A stretch of 36,804 bases of DNA, taken from assembly GCA_902805615.1 (NCBI GenBank), contig CADCTQ010000311.1, forward strand, positions 1 to 36,804. The letters are read 5' to 3'. The stretch is from an uncultured Cytophagales bacterium. GTDB lineage: Bacteria > Bacteroidota > Bacteroidia > Cytophagales > 172606-1. The position numbers and the translations under genes are program-made. Positions 24,836-32,076 of this stretch are shown in pieces. Below the pieces are notes generated by a model, which did not search any database, was not told the origin of the DNA, and saw nothing but the letters and a program-made list of their open reading frames with translations. Positions within the stretch are counted from its first letter, which is position 1, and each line of letters opens with the position of its first letter.

Positions 24836-26035
24836 CTAGGCCAGGAACGTTTTGAGGGCCATCCCGATCACCGCGGCCAGCAGGATCAGGTAGGGCTCGG
24901 AGAGCTTCTTGACGTAGATGAGGGCCAGCACCGTGGCAACCGCCATCAGGCCGGAAGGAATGTCCACGATGGAACGGGTCGCAATCACGATCACGGCCCC
25001 CACCAGGGCGCCCACCACGGCGGCGGTAATGCCGTCCACGAAAGCCTTGATGCTGGCGTTCCTGGCGATCTTCTTGAAGTAAGGCGCGGGCAATACCGTG
25101 AACACGTAACAGGGGAAGAACACGCCCAGCGCCGCCACGGCGGCGCCCGGAAAACCCGCCACCAGGAAACCAATGAATCCCACGGTGATGACCACGGGGC
25201 CGGGCGTGATCATGGCGACGGCGACGGCATCGAGAAACTGCTGCTCGTTGAGCCACCCCAGCTCGTTGACGACGCCGGCGTGCAGGAAGGGAATGATGGC
25301 CAGGCCGCTGCCGAAGACAAATGCCCCCGCCTCGGTAAAAAACAACGCCATTTTCACCAGGGTATCGGGCTCGTACTCCCAGAATCCCACGCTTGCCAGC
25401 AACAAAGCGCTGACTGACAAGGCCGTTGCCTTTCGCTTCAGCCACCGGGGCGGGGCTTTGATCACCATGTACACCAGCCCCAGGATCACGAAAATCCACA
25501 CTTCCTCCCGCTGCGTGACCACCGTTACGAGGGCCATGGAGAGGTAGAACAGCCACAACAGCCAGTTCTTCTTCATGGCCCCGGGTTCGAGCTTGCTGAT
25601 GGACTTGATGGTGAGTTTGTACACGCTGAAGGCAATGATGCCGATCACGGCGGCGCCCACGCCGTAAAATACGGCCTGCATCCAGGGCAACCCGCCGTAT
25701 AGCTTGTAGGCAATGCCCAGCAACACCACCATGACGAAGGAGGGCAGCACGAAGGCCAGCCCGGCCAGGGTAGCCCCCAGCACCCCGTAGTGCACAAAGC
25801 CGAGGTAAATGCCCAACTGGGCGGCCAGGGGCCCCGGCGCCAACTGGGCCAGGGCCAGCCCTTCCTTGTATTCCTCTTCGGAAATCCACTTACGGTCTTC
25901 CACCAGGTCGCGGTGCATGTAGCCCACCAGGGCCACGGGGCCCCCGAACCCGATGGCGCCCAGCTTGAGGAAATACGTGGTAATGTCGGCCAGGGTATAC
26001 GCCGGCGGACGGGGTAAAGCGTGCGTTTCGGTCAT
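24836..26035 (-). CDS. chrA: chromate transporter ChrA, 399 aa
   Basis: This is a two-domain CHR-family membrane protein. Each half opens with the family signature: YFLKLGAIGFGGPVALVGYM with EGLALAQLAPGPLAAQLGIY in the first, and FFTEAGAFVFGSGLAIIPFL with AVAVAMITPGPVVITVGFIG in the second. About ten hydrophobic segments are visible. ChrA exports chromate from the cytoplasm, driven by the membrane potential, and gives chromate resistance. The start at 26035 (MTETHALPRP) overlaps the ChrB stop region by four bases, so the two are translationally coupled. The upstream in-frame codons to 26173 belong to the ChrB gene's DNA and are not used. Confidence 0.93.
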   Translation of the reverse strand: MTETHALPRPPAYTLADITTYFLKLGAIGFGGPVALVGYMHRDLVEDRKWISEEEYKEGLALAQLAPGPLAAQLGIYLGFVHYGVLGATLAGLAFVLPSFVMVVLLGIAYKLYGGLPWMQAVFYGVGAAVIGIIAFSVYKLTIKSISKLEPGAMKKNWLLWLFYLSMALVTVVTQREEVWIFVILGLVYMVIKAPPRWLKRKATALSVSALLLASVGFWEYEPDTLVKMALFFTEAGAFVFGSGLAIIPFLHAGVVNELGWLNEQQFLDAVAVAMITPGPVVITVGFIGFLVAGFPGAAVAALGVFFPCYVFTVLPAPYFKKIARNASIKAFVDGITAAVVGALVGAVIVIATRSIVDIPSGLMAVATVLALIYVKKLSEPYLILLAAVIGMALKTFLA

Positions 26036-26484
26036 AGTTGGGGGTTCCAGGTGTGTTTCTCGGCTTGCGCAAATCTGGCCCAGGCGTACAGGGCATCGTA
26101 AAGTTTCAGGCCAATGGCCAGTTGCTGATGGTCGTCGGGGCAGGTGTGGGAAAGCCCCGCGGAGATGGCCCAAAGGCCGGCTGCCTGCGGGGCCAGGTCG
26201 AAGCGGTCGGTATCGGCGCCCCGCACGATGAGGGCCAGTTGCGCCAGCGCCGGGTCGGCCAGGTGGTGCTTTTGGAGAATGTAGTCGAAGGTGCAGGCTT
26301 CCCCGTAGTGGGAGTACTCGGCCCCCGGGATGTCGTAGGGAATCGCGCCGAGCTTTTCCCCTTGGGCGAACACCTCTTCTTTGGGTACGTAGAGGAATTC
26401 CGCCTCCGGGTCAACGAAGTTCTTGATGAGCCAGGGGCAGGCAATGCGGTCAATCTTGGGCCGCTCACGGGTGATCCATTTCAT
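26032..26484 (-). CDS. ChrB-domain chromate resistance protein, 150 aa
   Basis: The start MKWITRERPKIDRIACPWLI is the hallmark of the ChrB C-terminal domain, with FDYILQKHHL and ALIVRGADTDRFDLAPQAAG later in the chain. The conserved Cys, His, Glu and Asp residues (for example CPWLI, HYGEACTFDY) suggest a metal or oxyanion site. Stand-alone proteins of this size are found next to ChrA and are thought to sense or help handle chromate. The stop overlaps the chrA start. The protein is clearly similar to the N-terminal half of the next gene (26572-27417), pointing to a duplication within the operon. Confidence 0.88.
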   Translation of the reverse strand: MKWITRERPKIDRIACPWLIKNFVDPEAEFLYVPKEEVFAQGEKLGAIPYDIPGAEYSHYGEACTFDYILQKHHLADPALAQLALIVRGADTDRFDLAPQAAGLWAISAGLSHTCPDDHQQLAIGLKLYDALYAWARFAQAEKHTWNPQL

Positions 26485-26571
26485 GCGGACTGCGGTTGGG
26501 TGGTTTCGTACGCAAGGATAGCCCCCCGCCCGGCAGGAGTATAGAACGGAATTAACGCTTTGGAACGGATT

Positions 26572-27417
26572 TTACTTTTTCGGCAAACTTTTCCGGTATT
26601 CGGCCGGACTTTTCCCGGTGTGCTTCCGGAAAATGCGCGTAAAGTGGCTTTGGTCGGAAAAACCCGTCAGGTAGGCGATCTCGGCCAGGGAGTGGCCGGA
26701 GGCGGTGAGCAGTTCCATCGCCTTGTCAATCCGCAGCTTGCGGATGTATTCGCCGTAAGACAAGTTGTTGAAGTACTTGGAGAACTCACGGGACACGTAG
26801 GCGGGGTGCACGTTGAGTCCTTCGGAAATCTCCTTTAAACTGAGGCTCAGGTTGGTGTCGATCTGGTCCTGGATGATTTCCTTCAGTTCCTTGGCCCACA
26901 CCGGCATTTTGTGCTTCACTTGCTGCTGCTCCTGCAAATAGGCGTTGAACACCCGCAGGAAAAGCTTTTCGGTGGGGTTTTGGGTGTGTTTTTCCCCCTG
27001 CAAGTGCGCCGCCCAACTGTAGAGGGCGTCGTACAGGAGCAGTCCCTTTTCGAGCAGCGCGTGGTCGTCGGGCGTGTTGTAGGCGAGCCCGGCCGAAATG
27101 GCCCACAGCCCCGCCGCCTGGGGGGCGATGGAATGGTCGTCCGTGTCGGCCCCGCGCACGATGGGCGCCAGCAGCAGCAGGGCCTGGTCTTTGAGTTGGT
27201 ACTTTTCGAGGAAGTAATCGAAGGTGCACCGGTCTTCGTAGTGGGTGAATTCAACTTCGGGAATGTCGAAGGGAACCGCGTCGAGTTCCCTGGCTCTTTG
27301 AGCGATTTCCGCATAGGGTACGAAGAAGAACTGGGCTTCCGGGTCAATGAACCGGCGAATGAGCCAGGGGCAGGCAATGCGGTCAATTTTGGGTTTCTCG
27401 CGGGTAATCCATCTCAT
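26572..27417 (-). CDS. ChrB domain fused to AraC-type DNA-binding domain, 281 aa
   Basis: The N-terminal part (residues 1 to about 150) is a ChrB domain: MRWITREKPKIDRIACPWLI, FDYFLEKYQLKDQALLLL, PIVRGADTDDHSIAPQAAG. A linker rich in Gln follows (AYLQEQQQVKHK). The last 95 or so residues form an AraC/XylS double helix-turn-helix: LNVHPAYVSREFSKYFN, RKLRIDKAMELLTASGHSLA, IAYLTGFSDQSHFTRIFRKH and TGKSPAEYRK. The design suggests a one-component chromate-responsive regulator with sensor and DNA-binding head in one chain. It is the first gene of the chr operon, 87 bases before the small ChrB gene, so autoregulation is likely. The ATG at 27417 aligns with the neighbour's start; 27462 would add unrelated residues. 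Confidence 0.9.
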   Translation of the reverse strand: MRWITREKPKIDRIACPWLIRRFIDPEAQFFFVPYAEIAQRARELDAVPFDIPEVEFTHYEDRCTFDYFLEKYQLKDQALLLLAPIVRGADTDDHSIAPQAAGLWAISAGLAYNTPDDHALLEKGLLLYDALYSWAAHLQGEKHTQNPTEKLFLRVFNAYLQEQQQVKHKMPVWAKELKEIIQDQIDTNLSLSLKEISEGLNVHPAYVSREFSKYFNNLSYGEYIRKLRIDKAMELLTASGHSLAEIAYLTGFSDQSHFTRIFRKHTGKSPAEYRKSLPKK

Positions 27418-27484
27418 GCGGCTTGGCTTATGCGGAGGTGAAATGAGGAGTACGTATTTCACCGGAAATAACTACTTCATTCGG

Positions 27485-27541
27485 GATAATTATCTGAAGG
27501 GTGGCTATACCCAAACGGTGGAGAGTCATCCCTTCAGATAA
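27485..27541. promoter_or_regulatory. inverted repeats upstream of the chr operon, operator candidate
   Basis: TTATCTGAAGGG (27490-27501) is mirrored exactly by CCCTTCAGATAA (27530-27541), with 28 bases between. The left arm overlaps a 10-bp palindrome GATAATTATC (27485-27494). The element lies 73-124 bases before the ChrB-AraC start. It could instead act as a terminator for the gene ending at 27590, but no T-run follows on that strand. Confidence 0.55.
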
Positions 27542-27589
27542 CCATCAATCCCATATCAGCTTATCCGTTCAATCGGTCCAATCCTGGTG

Positions 27590-28843
27590 TTATTTGAGTT
27601 CCAGGCGAAACGGCTGGGTCATGAACCCGTAGTATTCCGCTTTCCGGTTCACGTAGTCGCCGGCAAAAAGGATGCTGCCCGACAAGCCGTCCTTGCCGAG
27701 CCAGTTGGAGGGCATTTGCGGCAAATATGCCGTATGGCCTTTGCCGCCCCACTGCTTTTCGTTGTGGAAGATGAACCAGGGTCCCCACGGGTTGGCCCCT
27801 TCGTACAGTTGCATTTCCGATTCCCAGTTCCACTTTTTGGTCTCTTCGGGCGGCGCATTCTCCCGGTGCGGCACCATGTCGCTGGAAATGCAGAGAATGT
27901 ACCTTTGCAGGGCCTGGTTGTAGGTGATCGTCGGGTGCCCTACGTGGCCGGGGTCCGAGAAAACGGGGCTGGCGGCCTTTTCTTCCCCCGTCCACCGCGG
28001 CTCGCCGGCACCGGTCTGGCCCCGGTAGAATTGCCAGGCACTTCTGACGATCACGCTGTCCCGGTGCACCCTCCCCAGAAACACATTGTCACCGGAGGCC
28101 CAGTTCACGTCGTTGGAGATGGCGTACACGTAAGGGCCCAGGGCTTGGGGCGTCTGGGTATTGCCCGGGCCAAAGGTCAGGAACGCCGGAGCGCCGAACT
28201 TGTTGCCGAAAAACTCGGGCGTATCCTTGCCGGGCAGGTTGGTCCAGGTTTTGCCAAAATCCTCCGACTGAATGATGCCCGCAACCCCGTAAATCTTCGA
28301 GTACCCGTCAATGAAGCCCACCTGGTTCCGGACCGGCGGGCTCATCTCGTTCCACGGGTGAAACTGTTGGAGCAACTTCACCAGCGTATCGCGGTTCACG
28401 GGTTTGCCCGGAATGTTCCAGTCGTAATCATAAATGCTCACGTACAGGTTGGAATCCACCGCCACCGCCCCGCACACGTACCTTCTGACCAGCTTGTCGG
28501 GCAGGTTTTTCCGGAAGTCGTAGAACTGAAAGTCAGTCACCGTTTCCACTTTATGGTTGGGCGGCACGCCGGTTGAGCGGAGCACGTGGGCGTACCAACC
28601 CGGCCCGCCGAAGTTTGCCCCGTCGTCATCCACCACGTACAGGTTGCCGTCAAGGCCCAGGGTCCACCAGTGCATGTCGGTGCCCGAGCCCGGGTACCTG
28701 GAGGGCTGGCCTTCCCACACCAGCCGTTTGATCAGGGTGCTCTCGGGATAGGGAATGTCGCGGTGCAGCGTCAGGGAAGGCTTCTGCGGGGAGCAGGCGG
28801 CGCAAAGCAGGGCGATCAGAAAAAAGGCGTTGAATCGGTTCAT
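27590..28843 (-). CDS. lipoprotein, DUF4185-like beta-propeller, 417 aa
   Basis: The signal peptide MNRFNAFFLIALLCAACS ends in a lipobox with Cys17. The mature protein repeats propeller-like blades with aromatic and Asp-rich turns: DMHWWTLGLDGNLYVVDDDG, SEDFGKTWTNLPGK, FGAPAFLTFGPGNTQTP, YAISNDVNWASGDNVFLGRV, and GHVGHPTITYNQALQRYILC. This pattern fits DUF4185 and related glycosidase-like propellers (GH43/sialidase clan) that are exported by Bacteroidota. No catalytic acid could be fixed by eye, so the activity is open. The gene stands alone on its strand between the chr operon and a repeat cluster. Confidence 0.7.
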   Translation of the reverse strand: MNRFNAFFLIALLCAACSPQKPSLTLHRDIPYPESTLIKRLVWEGQPSRYPGSGTDMHWWTLGLDGNLYVVDDDGANFGGPGWYAHVLRSTGVPPNHKVETVTDFQFYDFRKNLPDKLVRRYVCGAVAVDSNLYVSIYDYDWNIPGKPVNRDTLVKLLQQFHPWNEMSPPVRNQVGFIDGYSKIYGVAGIIQSEDFGKTWTNLPGKDTPEFFGNKFGAPAFLTFGPGNTQTPQALGPYVYAISNDVNWASGDNVFLGRVHRDSVIVRSAWQFYRGQTGAGEPRWTGEEKAASPVFSDPGHVGHPTITYNQALQRYILCISSDMVPHRENAPPEETKKWNWESEMQLYEGANPWGPWFIFHNEKQWGGKGHTAYLPQMPSNWLGKDGLSGSILFAGDYVNRKAEYYGFMTQPFRLELK

Positions 28844-28912
28844 CAGGGTTTAAGTGAGTGATTGAATGGACAATGCGGGTTGTAGGGGGGCAAAAGGAAT
28901 CAGGATTACTTG

Positions 28913-28953
28913 TCTGAACCTTGATTGACTTGATGAAAGGATGACCAGGATTT
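28913..28953. repeat. 41-bp dispersed repeat, copy 2
   Basis: This is the partner of 1307-1347 (39 of 41 positions identical). It is followed at once by the heptamer arrays, so it may be one end of a larger composite element. Confidence 0.85.
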
Positions 28954-28981
28954 AGCCGGGAATGCGAGGAAGAACGCGTAC

Positions 28982-29155
28982 CTCTTTGCGACCTTTGCGT
29001 TCCCCCTTGCGATCCTTGCGGTTAAGTTCCTTCTCCTTTTTCCTCTGTGTTCTCTGCGCCCTCTGCGGTTCAGCTCCTCCGGTCTCCGGTCTCCCTTCCT
29101 CCCGTCTCCCTTTTCTCCGTGTACCTCCGTGCCCTCCGTATCTCCGTGGTAAATC
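28982..29155. repeat. arrays of TTTGCG / CTCTGCG / CTCCGTG heptamer-like repeats
   Basis: Three short arrays follow one another. The first (28982-29025) repeats TTTGCG or CTTGCG four times and ends CGGTTAA. The second (29041-29071) repeats CTCTGTG/CTCTGCG three times and ends CGGTT. The third (29112-29155) repeats CTCCGTG four times and ends GTGGTAA. A fourth, looser CTCCGGT array lies at 29077-29110. All share a period of about 9-12 bases and a closing GG plus TT/TAA. Confidence 0.8.
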
Positions 29156-29263
29156 CTTTCCAGACCGGAATTTGCCGGCTTTTTATAACTTTCCAACATT
29201 TTTTGGTTAATATTTATACTTTAGCACCGGGTCTTCCCAGGCTTCGTGCCAACTCACCCGCCC

Positions 29264-29866
29264 ATGGATTCATCCGCGCCGGTCTCCTCAGAAGCAGAAC
29301 TGTGGCTCGCCTTCCAGCGGGGGGAAGAACGCGCCTTTGCCTTCCTGTTCCACACCCATTACAACGACCTGTACAACTACGCCCTCAAGATCGGCCGCGA
29401 CGAGGCCCTGGCCAAGGACGTGATCCAGGAACTGTTTGCCTCCCTCTGGCGCACCCGCCAGCAACTGGGCGCCGTACAAGCCGTGAAGCCGTACCTGATG
29501 AAGTCCCTGCGGCGGGCCTTGCTGCGGGCGCTGTCGCGGAAGAAGAACCTGCTGCGCAAAGCCCGCCAGTCGCCCGGGCCCGACATCATCTTTTCGCCCG
29601 AAGAGGTGGTCATCAAAGACGAATCGGCCAGTACCCGCCGGGTGTTCGTGTTGCAGCAGCTCAACGACCTCTCCCCCCGGCAGCGCGAAGTGATTTACCT
29701 GCGGTACTACGACGACCTGTCTTACGACGAGATCGCCCAGGTGATGGGGCTCACTTACCAGTCGGTGATGAACCACCTGCACAAAGCCCTCAAAGCCCTG
29801 CGCAGCAACCAGACGCTGAAGCACCTGGTGGAAGTGGCCCTTGCCCTCTGCCTGAGTTTTCAGTGA
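29264..29866 (+). CDS. ECF sigma factor, Bacteroidota type, 200 aa
   Basis: Region 2 is LFHTHYNDLYNYALKIGRDE, then KDVIQELFASLWRTRQQLG and PYLMKSLRRALLRALSRKK. Region 4 is LSPRQREVIYLRYYDDLSYD, then EIAQVMGLTYQSVMNHLHKA. The wording is that of Bacteroidota ECF factors that work with FecR anti-sigma proteins. No FecR or TonB receptor gene follows within the window; the next 350 bases are non-coding and the next gene is on the other strand. The ATG at 29264 (MDSSAPVSS) is preferred over an in-frame codon at 29246. It is the third ECF sigma gene here without an intact partner. Confidence 0.88.
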   Translation: MDSSAPVSSEAELWLAFQRGEERAFAFLFHTHYNDLYNYALKIGRDEALAKDVIQELFASLWRTRQQLGAVQAVKPYLMKSLRRALLRALSRKKNLLRKARQSPGPDIIFSPEEVVIKDESASTRRVFVLQQLNDLSPRQREVIYLRYYDDLSYDEIAQVMGLTYQSVMNHLHKALKALRSNQTLKHLVEVALALCLSFQ

Positions 29867-30218
29867 GTCCCTTCCCGGGAAATCGTAAAAATATCAGGAC
29901 TTTCTCAAAATGCCTTCGAAGGCCGTCAGTGGGGTATGTAATTAGGGCATGAGCGTATTTGAGGGGCTTGGGGTTAATGATGCATTGGTTGTGAGGGGTG
30001 GGTTGTGCTGGGTGGTAATGGTATTTCCCCGTAAGAGTGGGGGAAACCCATCCCGGACGGGCCGCATTTAAGAACGAGATTTCAATATCCGTAGGATAGG
30101 GTTTGAACCCTATCCTACGGATACCCTATCCATCCGCCGGAGGCGCTTCGCCCCGACTTCCTTCCCCTTGCGTCCTCTTTTTTTCGTGGTAAGCCTTTTT
30201 TCTGGGTACCAAGCGGGG
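29867..30218. other. non-coding gap with a long palindrome
   Basis: No gene is supported. The 18-bp hairpin at 30086-30123 is the main feature, followed by a partial echo of one arm (ACCCTATCC at 30123-30131). A weaker G/C palindrome, CCC-ATCCCGGA-CGGG, lies near 30048-30062. Confidence 0.6.
30086..30123. repeat. 18-bp perfect palindrome (hairpin) with two-base loop
   Basis: Arms 30086-30103 and 30106-30123 are exact reverse complements (TATCCGTAGGATAGGGTT and its mirror) around TG. No T-run follows. The form fits a dispersed palindromic (REP/MITE-like) element better than a terminator, although it could stop transcription from either side. Confidence 0.85.
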
Positions 30219-31805
30219 CTATTTGCGCAGGGAAATGCTTTTGCGGTGTACCTCTTTCGCCCGGGCCAGGGGCCGGCGGGACCGGGAAAGGTCGTTGGCG
30301 AGGAGGCGGATGCCGGCCGAGGCCCGGCCCGCTACGGCCAGAAAGGTGCCGGTGCCGGCGGCGGCCGTACTGTTGCGAAGGGTCACCGCGCGGCAGTCCG
30401 TCAGGTCCACGGCCGGGGCGTCGCTGCCGGCCAGCCCCGGCCGGGCGGTGAGGCCATCCACCTGCAAGCCGGTGACCGCCTCGGCCCGCAGGGCACTCCG
30501 CCACCTGGGTTCGGCGCCTTCCGCGGCCCAGTCTATGCGCAGGTCTTTGAAGGTGACGTTTTCGGCCTTGGTTACGTACAGGGCGTCGGTGGCCCGTTTG
30601 TCGGGCTGGCTTTCCGGCTCCATGCGCAGTTGCACGTTCGAGAGGGTAATGTGTTGGAGGGGACTTTCGGCGTGCCCTTCGAGGCGGCTGGTGCCCTGCA
30701 CGCGGCCCACCACGTTCTGGATGAGCACGCTCCGGATGGTTCCCACCTTCGACTCGGGCGTGCGTTGCAGTACGACCAGCCGGAGGGCGTCCCCGTCGCC
30801 CCACCAGTTGAAGTGCTTGCGCCGGCAGTCAATGACCAGGTTCGAGAAGAGCACGTCTTCCACCGTGCCGCCGTCGCGGACGAAGATGCCGATGCCCCGG
30901 TTGGAATCGGTGATGACGCAGTTGCTGAACACGATGCGGCGGAAGTTGCCGAAGGTTTCCGTGCCGATCTTGAGCCCGGCCGACGTGGAAGAGAGGGTGC
31001 AGTTGGTGATGGTGATGTCTTCGCAGTCGGTGTACTGCCCGTCGCGGTTGGTGGACTTGAGGCAGATGGCATCGTCGCCGGTGGCCACGCGGCAGTCGCT
31101 TACCATCACGTTGCGGCAGCCGTCAATGTCAATGCCGTCGGCGTTCACGCCGGACTTGGGGTCGGTAAAAATGGAGAGGCCCCGGAGGAAGACCCGTTCG
31201 CAGTGGGCCAGGTGCAGCGTCCAGTGCGGGGAACGCACGAAGGAAACGTTTTCCAGGTGTACGTCGGTGCAGCCGACCAGGTAGAGCAGGCTCACCCGGG
31301 GGCCGACCACGTAAGCCCGTTTCATTTCGACGCCGGCCCGGCGGGCCAGTTCGGTTTCGGCGGCGATGAAACCGTCCACGTCCGCCAACGGGTTCCAGGC
31401 GTGTTCGGCCTGTCCGTCCACGGTGCCCTTGCCGGTAATGGCGATCCGGGTCAGGTCCCGCCCGTAGAGCAGCACCGGCACGCCGGTTTCGCGGTAGCCG
31501 CTCTCCTTGCGCAGTGGGTAGGCGTCTTCCTGGCGGCTGGCGTACAGGGTAGCGCCGGCCGCCAGGTGCAGCGTGACGTAGCTGCGCAGTTGGAGGGTCG
31601 CCGAGGTATAGGCGCCGGGCGGGAAATGGACCGTGCCGCCGCCGGCCGCGGCGCAGGCGTCAATGGCGCGCTGAATGGCCGGTTGGGCATCATCGTCTTT
31701 GCGGCCGGTCGCCCCGTAGCGGGTCACGTCGTACAGGTCGGCGGCACGGGCGGGGAGAGCAGTCAGCAGGAGAACGAGAACGGGAAGGAACAAGGGTATA
31801 CGCAT
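30219..31805 (-). CDS. secreted GH28-like (polygalacturonase-type) enzyme, 528 aa
   Basis: A signal peptide MRIPLFLPVLVLLLTALPAR leads into a right-handed beta-helix. The N-terminal cap reads YDVTRYGATGRKDDDAQPAI and QRAIDACAAAGGGTVHFPPG. The catalytic core has SGVNADGIDIDGCRNV (NTD-type motif, here NAD), RVATGDDAICLKS (the DD pair), SAGLKIGTETFGNFRR (replacing the usual G-H-G) and NRGIGIFVRDGGTVED. These match GH28 as found in Bacteroidota, which cleave galacturonan or rhamnogalacturonan chains. The missing His suggests a variant specificity. No PUL genes (SusC/SusD) lie nearby, so it acts outside a polysaccharide locus. The ATG at 31805 is chosen because the signal peptide begins there. Confidence 0.85.
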   Translation of the reverse strand: MRIPLFLPVLVLLLTALPARAADLYDVTRYGATGRKDDDAQPAIQRAIDACAAAGGGTVHFPPGAYTSATLQLRSYVTLHLAAGATLYASRQEDAYPLRKESGYRETGVPVLLYGRDLTRIAITGKGTVDGQAEHAWNPLADVDGFIAAETELARRAGVEMKRAYVVGPRVSLLYLVGCTDVHLENVSFVRSPHWTLHLAHCERVFLRGLSIFTDPKSGVNADGIDIDGCRNVMVSDCRVATGDDAICLKSTNRDGQYTDCEDITITNCTLSSTSAGLKIGTETFGNFRRIVFSNCVITDSNRGIGIFVRDGGTVEDVLFSNLVIDCRRKHFNWWGDGDALRLVVLQRTPESKVGTIRSVLIQNVVGRVQGTSRLEGHAESPLQHITLSNVQLRMEPESQPDKRATDALYVTKAENVTFKDLRIDWAAEGAEPRWRSALRAEAVTGLQVDGLTARPGLAGSDAPAVDLTDCRAVTLRNSTAAAGTGTFLAVAGRASAGIRLLANDLSRSRRPLARAKEVHRKSISLRK

Positions 31806-31920
31806 GGGCGAAGGTCTTACGCACCTGTCTTTTGGGCAAGGGTGATCGGTCACAAAGTACGTTTCCTGCTCAGAGGCTGCGGCCCGCGGTTTACTACCCG
31901 TTTTGTTTAAAAAATGCTTC

Positions 31921-32075
31921 GTTCCGCCAGAGGCGGAAACCATAACCGGCACGAAGCACAGCTTCGCGCCAGCCCGTGGCAGTGATGCGCCAGCACGCTA
32001 CACACCGCACCAGCGCGTTTTGCTTCGTGCCGGCGAGCCGCAGCGATGCGCGACAGCACGGGCCGCTGCACCTGC
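31921..32075. repeat. complex palindromic repeat region between GH28-like and DUF6766-like genes
   Basis: TTCCGCC-aga-GGCGGAA (31922-31938) is a hairpin. CCGGCACGAAGC (31946-31957) is mirrored exactly by GCTTCGTGCCGG (32022-32033). Two related direct segments, CAGTGATGCGCCAGCACG (31980-31997) and CAGCGATGCGCGACAGCACG (about 32040-32059), flank the right arm. The set looks like nested copies of a dispersed palindromic element. Confidence 0.7.
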
Positions 32076-32076
32076 T

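Larger units (their letters stand above)
28844..29263. other. non-coding gap filled with dispersed repeats
   Basis: No gene is supported here. The gap contains the second copy of the 41-bp repeat (28913-28953) and several arrays of short direct repeats (28982-29155). Beyond them lies an AT-rich stretch (about 29180-29225) with TACTTTAG at 29216-29223, a near match to the TAnnTTTG box, which may be the promoter of the sigma factor gene at 29264. Confidence 0.6.

Noticed and set aside
28906-29199. Possible 97-aa minus-strand gene (NSGLERIYHGDTEGTEVHGE-type translation)
   Set aside because: The apparent protein repeats reflect the heptamer arrays and not coding sequence.
30168-31910. Open plus-strand frame of 580 codons opposite the GH28-like gene
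   Set aside because: It is a mirror frame. The minus strand has a signal peptide and the GH28 motifs.
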